This document shows, in pieces, positions 12,399-23,937 of a stretch of 64,000 nucleotides of DNA (its first letter is position 1; each line of letters begins with the position of its first letter). The translations under genes and the position numbers were made by a program. This stretch comes from Chaetorhynchus papuensis (lineage: Eukaryota; Chordata; Aves; Passeriformes; Rhipiduridae). The notes under the pieces were generated by a model. It was not told the origin of the DNA and made no database searches. It saw only the letters and a list, made by a program, of their open reading frames with translations. Where the stretch lies: NCBI GenBank assembly GCA_013396525.1, contig VWYX01000083.1, forward strand, positions 1,220,699 to 1,284,698, in the 5' to 3' direction.

Positions 12399-15244
12399 GT
12401 GAGTGTGCAGCCTGTAAAGTCTCTTTCCTTAAGTGCTAATTGGGAGCTTTATGTCACAGCCAAGGTAGGCAGAGCTGCTGTCTGCAGCGAGAGGTTACGC
12501 TGTAAAACGTCCCACGTGATGAAGGTATCCACATGAACTTTTCACAGTGACTGAAATTATCACCTTTTATTTCCTGTGTCAGAAAGGTCTCGGTGCCAAC
12601 ATATTAACTTGTGTTATCACCCTGTTTGTCAGCTGGAAAGGTTCCTTTGCACCCTGAGAAAACACCCTCAGTTTTCTGCTCTCACAAAATCAAAGTTGCT
12701 CCCCTGACCCCATTTCTGCTTTGTAGCACAAGGCCAAAAAAAGGAAAAAAAAAGGACAGGACTGTAAATGACTGCTTGAAGGCATAAAGGGTGATGGGAA
12801 CTGGCCCTCGTTGTAGCACTATCTCCTCCATTCCTGTGTTTTCTGTAACGATATGCAAAACATAGGTCTGCTTTATCTGAGAAACAAAGAGGTTAGCTTG
12901 GACCTGAGAGCTTTGCCTGGACAAAGTTTGTAAAGAGAGCTTTTAAATCTTGTGCCTCTACCACAACCCAAAAACCAGGGCAGAGGTGTTAAGCGTCACC
13001 ATCAAGAGTGGTCAAGTGGCCAACCTGAACTTGGAAATGAAATGCAGCGCAGACTTCAACAGCCAGTGATCCCTTTTGAGTGCAAAAGTACCTTTTAGGG
13101 AAAGGCCTTCCAAAAACCTATTGAAAAGAAAGGTAATTGTATATTGATGACCCAGACTGCATATTAACTGCATGGTATATGGACCTGAATTTATTCTCAG
13201 AGCGTGAACCTTCTCAAAACATCAGTGCCAGGGGTTGTTGAGTGGAAAAGGAAATAGGGGTAGTCCCATCTCTCAGTGCAGGATGATGCTGTGGTACCTG
13301 CCACAGCCATTTAATGGCACAGGGAGTAAGTAATTTTAATTGTGGAGCTGTGAAAAACATCACATATACAAAAAAAGCCCAAATACATAGAAAGCACAGT
13401 TTATGCATTTTATTACATTTTCAAAAGGCATAGAAAAATGTAATAGCACCCATTTTGTATATAGATATGGGCATAGATTTAGATTTTTTTTTCTTTTCTT
13501 TTGGATCTACTTGTTTCTGGTAGGCAATAGGATCCACAGAATTTTGTGCAACAATTTGTGCATGGGGTTTTTTGTTTTGTGGGCAGGCCAGTTTCTATAA
13601 AACACCTATAAATTTCAGCAAAGGAAGTGCAGGTATTCCTATATTTCATGGCACTTCTTGAAAGCACTTACTGTAGTACTTCTGAATAATGACTTGTTGA
13701 AAAGCCACTCTGACAATAAATAGGGAGCTCCAGGAAAATTATGCATTTTTATGCTTTGTGATCCCCAAACTTTTGGGGCTGGGATGCAGGAGGCCCTTCA
13801 GGCAAGGAGAGCCCCATGATCATGGCTTTTGCCTTGGGGAAGATTAGGGCAGAGTCTGGGGCTGGTTCCTGCAGCTCAGAAAGGAATGTTTACTGATGGA
13901 GTCGAGTGTTGCCATTATCTTTCTAGACCCAACACCAAGGCAAAATAAGTATTTCTGATTTTCACTGATTTCATTGTGTAAGCAGCACAGGGAAGGGATG
14001 ATGGAAGACACAAGTGGGAAAGGAGCTAATTAACTGCTGAAATAACAAGATCTGCACATCAGATGTTTTGAGCCCCAAAAAAGATTTAATTGACTTGTCA
14101 GCATCACCCAACAAAGAAATGGATCTTTCCTGGGATCCATAAAAATCCCACTGCATGCTTGCTTTTATTCAACAGACTGGGTTTAGTAGGAGCATAGAAA
14201 AGCTAATTATGAAATCCAACAGGGTAAGTGAGGTTGGTGGGGTAGTTTTGTTCTGCTGTGAGCAGCAATCTCACGACAATCAGGAGCTGAGATTCCTAAG
14301 CCACGTCTCCAATGTGTCAGGCAGGGCAGTGTCGTGTGCTGGCCAGCGCAGCTGTAGAGTTAAAGTGCTGTTCTCTCCTGCTGGAGACTGAAGATCTCAG
14401 TCCAGGTAGGTCACACACCAGTAACCACAGCAGAGCTGCATCCTCTGTGCCACTCGGGTTCATTTCGGTCACAATCACGACCGATATTCTATCATGCCCT
14501 CATGCCTCATGCCTTGTTAAACTCGAATTGCTTTCTACACACCCATGTTCACACTTTAAAATGAGTTCAGCTGCGCCAACCAGGTTTTCAGGCAGATTTT
14601 TATCAGCTTCACAAAACCACCACTCCATGAGATAAGGCAAAGTGTTGGGAAAATGGTTGGTATTGCAGTCGAAATGAAAAGTGCTGAGGGACATCTGCAG
14701 AGGAGGGAGCTTGACTGAAAAAGCACAAGGTGAAAAACCGCTTCAGGAGGGAGGACTTACAGTGTTAAATCTTTGTAAAGAGTTCCAATTCTTAATGAAT
14801 TTCAATTCATGTTACTGTTTCCAAGATGTTAATTCCCTTTGCCACAAACAAGGCATTTGTTTGTTTTCTCAGCACCCGTCCAGATGTACTTTCCTCCTAG
14901 ACACAGAGGGGTAAATGAAAAACAGTCACTGTCTAAGGAAAACACTGACCCTGCCGTGCCAGAGCTTTCGGGAGCTCAGTTCAGTGCTCGCAGCAGTGAG
15001 ATGGAAATGTGGTCCAGTAAACTCTGTTTGGCATCTCTTTTCAATTGCATAACAAGTGCCCATCATGGTATCTCAGACGAAAAGAGCTTGAAAAGTATCT
15101 TCCTTGGTATTTATGCCAGCTTTCGAGCTTTCTTAAAGGGTTCAGGGAAATAATCTGCATTACCAGCAGATAGTTGCAAGGAATAGCTCCAGGTTACACT
15201 GCTCAGCAGAAGAGTTTTTGTTTGGACTGGGTTTGGTTTTGTTG

Positions 15245-15258
15245 TTTTTTTTTTTTTT
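15245..15258 (+). repeat. Poly-T run (14)
   Basis: A run of 14 T in the B-C intron, preceded by a GGTTTTGTTG stretch. No AG acceptor of note follows closely. Confidence 0.9.
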
Positions 15259-18141
15259 AATTAGTAAAGACTTAAAAGGTTTCAGTTGACTTTTATTTTA
15301 GCCCATGTCTACACTACAACAGCAACCTTAGCACTGGTAGGGTAACAATCTGCTCTCAACTCCTAGGCAGGACTTAGGATTGTATTGTACCACATGGGCT
15401 CCAGTAGCAAGGAGAAATCCCATCCTGTGGCATCAAGGGAAGATGTAACACTTTGTGATGAGTGTGATGTAAGTGCTAAGATAAAGGGAGAGGGGGAGAG
15501 AGACAAAACTCATTGTTTCTACTGTAGTTCCTAACCAAGAGTTGACAGAACTTTAATAAAGTCACTCCCATTGCTGTCACTACTGATAATGGACCATCAC
15601 CTTTTCCACTCAAAATTCCTATTGCCAGCTGTTTGAAACTCAGCTGTAAAATGAGACTAAGGTAATGATACAGAGCTCCAGTGGTGGAGCAGTGTATTTT
15701 AAAGAAACTGAGGGTTTTTTTAGTTTTTGAGTCATGTTTTCCCCCATTGTTACTCACTCTTGCATCTAAGAAATAATCATTGTTTATACCTGTAACTTGC
15801 TATTGTTTTGACCAGCTGCAAGAATAGGCAGCAACCAAAAGGCATTGCCTTCCAAAGTCTCTGGGATAGTCCCTGTGAAATTAGCTGGCTGGCAGCAAGT
15901 AATTCCTAGCTGTGAAAGGTATTAAAAAATAAAAATACCCTGTTGGCTGTAGAGATAAAGAAACCAGGGAGAGCCAACAGCCATGGAGGCTGGCCACCTC
16001 TTGAGCAGGGTTCATGGGACTATCTAAAGAAGCCTGCCACTGCCTGTACGATATTCATTATTCAGAGAGAAGGATTCAGCCTGCAGGGTTGTTTAATCCA
16101 GCACTTTTTCTGAAGAGCTAAGTATGCTTTACAGAAATTCATGATTGTGATATCATGTGCTAAGCTTCATTATCATGAAAAAGCAGAAGTGAACTGCCGC
16201 AGATGATTAAGATTTTAAATCACTTATTGTAAACAGCTTAAGGAAACTTTCAGACCTCCTGACTCCCAGCACTGTGTAATGTCTGCATGACCACAGATGC
16301 CAACACAGACAGCCAGGCAATGAGAGCTGGAGTGTGCAGAAATAGCCAAAAGTACCCAAGTTTGATTTGTAGCTGTACCACTGATGTGCTGTATTGACCA
16401 TAGGTGAGTTGGTCACTCAATCATCTCTGTTATCATGGTGCTTAACATAAGGGTAGTGATGCTCCTCTGCCTTTGTAAAATGCTTTTTTTAGATCAGTGG
16501 ATCAATATCTCTGTATCACTCTAGGAATTATTACCATCCATAATGATGATGAAAAAAAAATCCTCTTATCCTTATCACAGGAGTACCACATAGCAAATTA
16601 TTCTGCTGTATTGCTAAGTGCAGATTTATATATCAGACACCAGAAAGAACTCAACTGGGTTAATAGCATGCACTGAAAAAACCTGCTAATAACACGTAGA
16701 GAGAGTTGGCTATACCATAAAAATTGTGGAAAAGCTCAAAATGCATTTTTCTACATCTTCTAAGCTCCTAATTGTATGATTTTTTTAACAAAACATCACC
16801 AGGCACATGGGATAAGTGAACATTTCTGCAGACATTGATTACAAGGATTGTTTTTTTCATTCTTTCTTTGCTTTAAGAGCAAGTTAGAAATGGAATAGCG
16901 AGTTATACCGTGGTCAGGCAATTTAATTTCTTGAAAATCCATCCAGAACTTTGAGATTCAAGGGTTTTCTTGATGAATTAGTAAAAGAAAATTAGTATTT
17001 GCATCATGATTAATTACAGGGAAGGATAGGTGAGGAGACTTTTATGCTGGGGGTTTTTTTCCTCTGGATATTTACTTCTCCTCTCTGAGCTAAAGTAACA
17101 CGAAGTGCCAGCTGTGGGAACACCCCAGATTAGGGGTCACCTTCTGAATTGTGTATCAGTAAGTGGTGAGGAACAAGGACAGTGGAAGTGCTGTATTTTT
17201 AATAGCTCTTCAGAAGCACCTCAGTGCCTTATTCCCTTTGCTGCAATGTGGTAACATTTTCATTTTTTCCAATCATTATGGCACATTTAATTTTGTTTTC
17301 CCTTGCTGAAACTCTTTTGCAGCTGGGAGGGAAGAAACACATCCAACTGACCAATGTCTCTGCTGGCCTTTGGCCAGTAACTACATCTCAGATTTCCATT
17401 ACTGCAGTTTTGCAGCTATCCCTCCCAAGAGGGAAGCCTGAAATGAAATAATTTGCAAGAGGCTTTATTCCAACAAGAGGACCATCGAGGCACAGTTAGA
17501 GAATGTGGTCATTGGTACCCATTTAATCCCGGGTTTGTGTAAATTCCACTTACTGAGGTCTGTGCTTTGCAGGGTGGGTAATTGAATGTCCAGTTAGAAA
17601 TGCCTTGAGGGAACCATGAACTTCAGGAAATTTAAAATCTACAACCTGTCATCCAGTCAATAGTCAGGTCAGTAGAGCTGAAGAGCTGAGGCATGGTTAC
17701 AGGACGTGCCTCTTGTTACCTTTATGTGCCTGATATGCATAAACTGAAGAGCTTCACTGTGGCTTTTTCAAATTATTTTCTTTTGACTGAATTGTTGCAC
17801 TTGGTCTCAGACATGTCGTTGTGTGTCTTAGGTAATACTTAACCACCAAATATCACTACAGTAAACAATTTGATGTACAATTTAGTTTGTAGATGAAATG
17901 TATTTTAACCACCAAGACAGATTTTTGTGTGATGTCTTCATTAGAAGGCTGTTTTCCAGGATGTTCCATCCTTCAGACTGGGCTGCATTAGCACAGTGTA
18001 GAAAAGGAAAAGTCTACTTTGCAATCTCAGCTAGAAACATTTTAACCCAACTAGAGCTTATTTTTATCACACTTCAATTTCCATAGCTTTTTGTTCAAGC
18101 CTTATCTTTTCTTTAAATAGAAGCTTTCATCTCAGAGGATC

Positions 18142-18168
18142 CCAACTACTCCTTGCAGGAGTAGTTGG
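18142..18168. repeat. Perfect inverted repeat, 11-bp arms
   Basis: The arm CCAACTACTCC (18142-18152) is followed by a 5-base loop and the exact reverse complement GGAGTAGTTGG (18158-18168). It lies deep in the B-C intron. The transcript would form a compact hairpin. It is too short on its own for a standard microRNA precursor, and no extended pairing is seen outside the arms. Confidence 0.9.
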
Positions 18169-21100
18169 CAGCTTTTCACTTTTGTTTCTCCACAGAAATT
18201 GAAGAAAAACTTTGTTTACAGTGTACTGGGAAGCTGTGGGGCAGCCATTACAGCACCAGCTGAACAACCACCACTCGCATCACTGCGATTGCTTGGGTGG
18301 CTTTGAAAATCTCTTGAGTCTTCTTCTGTGTAAAAACCATGCTTTTAGACTTCCAGACAATGTCTCTGCATTTTGCATCTCCCTTTGACCTCACTCTAAA
18401 ACCTCTGCTAGACAATGGTGGTTTCATGAGGGAGGTCTCCTGGGTAGATATGAACCTTACCTGAGTCCTCCATATGTAAAAATGTTCTACTTCCCTTGCA
18501 GCTCACAGGTACTGATGTTGGGTTAGGCTGTGCAAGAACTGATGACTGAATGTTTCTCAACAGTCTAGGAAAGCCTGAGATGAGAAGAATCACCTGAAGC
18601 AGGAGCTGAAATGGGGCAGAGCTGAGCTTTTTTAAATATTTCAAATATTCAGTTACTCAAGCAGCAAGCCCTAGGTTTGGGATGCCCAGGACTGGGGAGG
18701 AGGCCTATCACATTTCACTGCTTTTTTCAAAATTCTCTTTTATTTTGTCGTGAGAGAGGGGTAAGGAGCAACCCTGTGAGTTCAGATGTTCTCTCAGCCA
18801 ACGTGGCAGATGTGATAATGTGCTCCAAAATTTCTCCCATGCCAGGGCTGGGTGCCTTGCTCCAGTTCTGCCTGCTGAAGGAAATTACTTCCAGCAGCCT
18901 TTCCCCAATCACTCATTTATCTGCTGTAAGGGGTGAGAAGGCAGCCTTGGAGAAGCAGCTAAAACTTTTACATCATCTTTCTCCCTCCACTTTTCTTTCT
19001 GTCAGTGATCCCTGACATTTTGAAACCAGAGCTGATAAATAAGTGTGAGGTGTCTTGCAGGTTGGCTGTTTTTACAAAACAATCTATTTTTTGGTGTAGC
19101 TAGGTAGGTGGTTGTACAAAATGAACTTATTTCAAGGCATTAGCTATAGAAATATCCCCTGCTCAATATTTTCCTTCCCAGAGAACTCCATAGCTCCAGT
19201 AAGAAGGGAATAATTGAATATCAGGACTCGGTGGGGTAGAACAGAAACAGTTTGCCTGTAGCTCTGGGTCCAGATGACCTCAGTCCATGGCATGCCAATC
19301 AATGCCATGTTTCATAGGATGAGGTAAGAGGCCACGAAAATCTTTCTTGTTTCCTTGCACCACGAGGCATGAAATCTGATTAGTCCTGTCCTCTTATAAT
19401 TGTGATTTACGGCCCTAAAGCTGGCAGTGTGTTCCCAAAAGAGCACCTGCACCCATGTGATACAGTGAGTGAGAGTGTGCTGGAAAGGGTTTTCCCAACC
19501 CTTCAGAATCATAAATAAATGAAATCCAGTGTCCTTGGAAACCAGCTTCTGATTAAATTCTAGGTGCCCAACAAAACCATCCTCTTCGAGTGCATATGTG
19601 CCCCACAGAGGGAAAACCAAGGCCCTGCCATTGACCGTGGCAATAAATACAAGGATTTCAGAAGAACAGCTTTTCTGAACACCTAAATTATAAATGCAAA
19701 GTGATTGAGTTAAATAGACCAAATCCTATGACACAGGCTTAGCTTGCATCCGGTGTGGCAGTCTGGTCATGAAGGAAAGGACTCCACAGTTCACACATAA
19801 TGAAATATATAGCATCCCATATTCCATGCATAATAAAATATGTATGCACCCGTAATAAATATACAGATGTTGTGTGTGAGTGTCCAGGTTTGGTAGCTGA
19901 AAAAATAACCCTTGAATTTAGCAATGTCTGGAAAGATGGGTGAATTAACAAATGTTTAATTGGGGCACTTAATGACATCCTCTTAAAGTCTGGGTTTTCA
20001 AATAATTTAGAAATAACATTGTCTACTGAATTTTTTGCCATGTTATTGAGGTAAATTGGAAATTTACTGTGCAAATGGCCACTGTCCATCGGTGGGAAAT
20101 GGCCTGCTGAATGGAGATAACAAGGGGACCTAACCTTGCAGCCTCTGGCTGGCAAACCCTAATTAAAATGCAGTCCCATCCTCTCTGTGGAATGCTGCTT
20201 CCAAATGCTCATATTCAAGCTGCATAACCTCATTCATCAGGCATTCCCCTCGCCCAAAGAACAAGTTTCTTTCAAATTGGTACAGAGATCTGCTACAAAG
20301 GTCTTTTTGCTCCATGACAAAGGCAACGAGACCCATGCTAAATGGTTTTGGGCTGAGGAGTGAGGAGGAAGGCTTTGCAGTGGTGTTGGGCGCTGAAAGT
20401 ACCCAACAGCTGAGCCCTGTGGTTAAAAAGAGAGAAAGCTTAAGGGAGGGAAAGGGGAGGCTGCTTTATCTTGAGAGGAATGCAGCCTTATTTCTCTGCT
20501 GATTCATATTGCTTTTGAGACCTGCTAATTGCAACATTTCTCAGTAAGTTACTTACAGCAGAACTGCTGGGGAGAAATTGTGATAAATGCATAAACTGTG
20601 TCTTATTGATTTTTGTTGACATTTTACATGCTTCTCGTGCATTTGAAACCTCCATTCAGTAATTGTCACTACAGTACACACTCCTGGATAGTGAGAGCCA
20701 AACAAGTGAATGAAGCAGTTTCTTGACCATTATCAACAATATTATTCAAGGCTCTGTATGGGGTTCCTTGCCTGCCCCACACTATATCTCTATTTGTGCT
20801 CATCCCCCATTGAATTTGCAAAACAAGAAGAGAAAAAAACCCTTGGTGTTATTTCCTCTGTTAATAGCAGAAATGGTATTAAGAGAGATTACTTTGATGG
20901 TAAATTTGTGCCTCTTTAATTTTAGTGTACAGCAGCAATATGGAATCTAGCAGAAGTACTGTAGTTTATTTACCCTTCTACTGCACATTTTGTTTAGATT
21001 GCTGTACAGAAAGCTGGTTTGTTACATCATATTCTTTGACAGAAATTTGTTGCTGAACAAGACTAGTATAGCAACATGTAGTGTGGCTAAACAGCAGTGA

Positions 21101-22540
21101 GACATCATCAGCTGTTTTGTTACCTAAGAAATGCAGAGAGTCAAAATGCTGCGGTGAAGTTTGGGTGAAAGAATTCTGATTTCTGGTTTTATGATGCTCA
21201 CCTATCAGCCAGAGGTGCATAAGCCAGCTTAGGTTCTCTTGAATCAAGGGCCTTTACCTTAAAGAGAAAAAAAAATACCGCATGATGCAAAAATGCATTG
21301 ACTTTATTTTCATGACTAGATGTAGTGCTTTTGGGTAATGATCAGGCATTGCTTTCTCTTACTGTTGTTTGATTAAAATGTGAATACAGTCTTGACTTGA
21401 TAATCTTACCAGGTACACACAGAGCTAAAAAGAAAAGGTATTCTATGCCTCAAATTGATTTGCATGAACCAAACAATCTGTTGCTTGCTGGATTGCAAAG
21501 TAGTTTATTTTGCCCATTGGCCACAGGGGCAACAATATTGTATTTTTGATGCCAGAATGTAGCTTTCATGCATTAGCTCTAAAATGACAATATGCTTTAG
21601 CCTCTCAGTGCTTAGATCTGCTTCATTTGGAAATCTTTTAAGTAGTAATAATAATAATGTTTAGAGGAAATTGAGTGGAACACTAAATTATTCTCTGAAA
21701 CCTAAGTTCAAACTGTGCAAGGCTAAGGGAGCTGAAAATCAATGCACTTTTAAAGTCATTAGAGATCACAAGTGAAATAAGTCTGTGTTGCTTTAGCTAA
21801 GCTTTTAGTGTGCCATGGTATTATTACGAAATCAGCCTGAATCTGCATTAATTTCACAGTCTTTTTCTTTAAGATGCCCAAGGGTGCATGAAGAATAAAA
21901 TGTAAATCTCAGGAGGCAATGTTTTTATTAGCCAAAAGGGCAGTGAGTCATGCACTAAAAACGTTGACCTGCACCATGCCCAGTGTAGGTATGGCTGACA
22001 ATAGTAAAAGGGTGGAAAAATAGCCCAGGCATTAGCCTACTGGCTTTTCATTATGATTTTAAAGGCTGAAGAGGGGGGAAAAAAAGAGTGATTTTTCAGT
22101 TATTCATGCATAGCTTCAGAATTGTTCAAGCTGGTGGTAGCTTTCACAGATCAAAGGATTATACTTGTATGTAGGACTCGGAGAAACAAAAACCATAAGG
22201 ATTTTTATTTTTAATATGTTATTTTCTTAAATGTTGAGATTTCACCCACATTACTGAATTTTGTCTGAGTCTTTTCACACACAGTCAGAGACTGCAAGGT
22301 GGAGTTTTTCTCATTCTTATTTGTATGATCATTCTCGGTGCATCACAGTAATTTGTGATGCTATGGATCCCTTTATTAAATTCTCAGTTCAGCTGTCGAT
22401 GATGCTGTCATTTATTCACTATCCACAGTTTACCTACACAAAAACCAGAGCAAGCAATTGTTAATGCATGGTCTGAATAGATTTAACTATGCAATCCAAA
22501 GGCTACATAAAAGCCTTATTTATTTCAAACCCTGTGGCTA

Positions 22541-22619
22541 AAGAAAAAAAACAGTAACAAAACAAAACAAGCAAACAAAAAAAAGAAAAAGCAAAACAAA
22601 CAAAAAAATTAAATAAAAG
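22541..22619 (+). repeat. A-rich low-complexity block
   Basis: About 80 bases made almost entirely of A with interspersed C and G (CAAAA-type units), in the last 300 bases before exon C. It is probably a degenerated simple repeat or the remains of a poly-A stretch. Confidence 0.85.
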
Positions 22620-22766
22620 CCCTTCTTGTCACCCATCCCCACCTAATTTTTTTTCTTTCATCTATGGTCAGATTAGCAAGTCAGCACTGTCAATAAATAA
22701 ACTAGAGAAGTTGTTTATTTTTATGTACTACTGAGAACAGTGTCGTCTTGTGGCCGTTCTCGTAGA

Positions 22767-22819
22767 CTGTGTTGGTTTAACAAGCGTCCAACCCTTTTGT
22801 CTTGTTGTTTTTTGTCTTT
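22767..22819 (+). promoter_or_regulatory. UGU-rich clusters around a branch-point-like site before exon C
   Basis: CTGTGTTGG (22767-22775) is directly followed by TTTAAC (22776-22781), a plausible branch-point sequence, and then by TTTGTCTTGTTGTTTTTTGT (about 22795-22814). CELF proteins bind UGU/UGUU repeats, so these are candidate sites for the gene's own product on both sides of the branch point. Binding and regulation are inferred. Confidence 0.6.
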
Positions 22820-22847
22820 CCTGCTCCCTGTCCCCTTGTTCCCACAG

Positions 22848-22927
22848 GCTGTGCGTTTGTCACATTTTCTACAAGGGCAATGGCACAGAATGCAATCAAA
22901 GCCATGCACCAGTCTCAGACCATGGAG
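22848..22927 (+). CDS. CELF2: CELF2 exon C (80 nt): RNP1 and helix 2 of RRM2
   Basis: The exon completes the Gly codon split from exon B and encodes GCAFVTFSTRAMAQNAIKAM and HQSQTME. The RNP1 motif (GCAFVTF) with its two RNA-stacking aromatic positions lies at the start of the exon, followed by helix 2. The acceptor is CCCCTTGTTCCCACAG. The donor, GAG/GTACAG, is weak because position +5 is A rather than G. Phases are 1 and 0 and the length is not a multiple of three, so skipping would destroy RRM2 and shift the frame. Confidence 0.98.
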
Positions 22928-23872
22928 GTACAGTACTGTATCATTTGCCCTTTCTTTGTTTTCTTTGTGCAAATGATTGCGAATGGTAAAGCCATGCTCT
23001 CCTGGATCAGATCAGACACATGACAATCACAGATTTAAATTTTTTACCAGTTGACTCTACCTGTCTTTGTGAAGCTTTATTTTTCTCAGTCACCTGAAAG
23101 AGCACAGTAAGGCTGCTGTGTGGTATACAAACACAGCTCTCAATCCTGTTTTCAGTGGCATTCAGCTGAAAGTAAAAATGCTGTGAATATCACTCCTCAT
23201 TTGTACTCAGAGTATCTCTGATGAGTAAATTACCTCTATTTTTAACACACATTCCCCCAAAAGAAAAATCTTGGTTTCTTTTAAATAGATTTTTAAGTGT
23301 TGTGGTTTGCACTGCTCTGAGAAAAAGCTCAAGAGGTTTAACATGGCCACGCTGAGTTACTAGTGCATGTGTTTTTCTGCAAATAGAATCTCTTTTTAAG
23401 TTAATATTATTTCGCCTTCTTCATGTAGCCAATAAAAATGCTAATGATGACAGAACATATTGGAGTGTGGCACTTCCTGCAGAGCACCATCGTGGCTGGC
23501 CCATCACAAGTAACACTCTTCATTCCCTTCCAAACTGCCTCTACGGCCTCATATTTTATCATGATGACAACTCAAAACTTTAAACTGGCTCACTTAATGT
23601 GACTTTAGCTGCTAGTTAATGATCTGGTCATTGGAGTGGTTATCGAATGCCACAGCTTGTCTGGCAATCTCAAAACTTTTTTCAGTCTGTGATTTTTGTC
23701 ATGGTCTTTCAGAATTTTGCACAAAAAACCGCACAAGTATGAAATCTGTACTTACTCTGGATCTTCTAGCTTATCATTGGAGAGTGCATGTTATACTGTA
23801 TTATGTATACTGTATCTTCGTGTAGTGATGATTTTTCTCAGAGGTGGCATTGATGTTATGTGCACTTGTTTC

Positions 23873-23937
23873 TTTTTTTTTTTTTTAAATTCTTTTTCCC
23901 CCAGGGCCCTTCAAATTTTTTTTTTTTTTTCTCTCAG
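23873..23937 (+). promoter_or_regulatory. Two acceptor-like sites with poly-U tracts
   Basis: A run of 14 T (23873-23886) and a further T/C stretch lead to CCCCCAG ending at 23904. A second run of 15 T (23916-23930) leads to CTCTCAG ending at 23937. Both resemble strong 3' splice sites. After exon C (exit phase 0) either would reach the in-frame TGA at 23938-23940. No strong donor was found downstream, so these may be decoys or simply T-rich intron. Confidence 0.45.

Larger units (their letters stand above)
12399..22847 (+). other. Intron B-C (10.4 kb)
   Basis: No CR1 fragment was recognised in this intron. It holds a T run (15245-15258), a perfect 11-bp stem hairpin (18142-18168), a stretch of candidate transcription-factor sites around 21440-21545, and an A-rich low-complexity block (22541-22619). 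The minus strand at 19312-20155 contains two adjoining open frames without recognisable homology. The last 110 bases are UGU-rich. I see no RNA gene. Confidence 0.9.
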
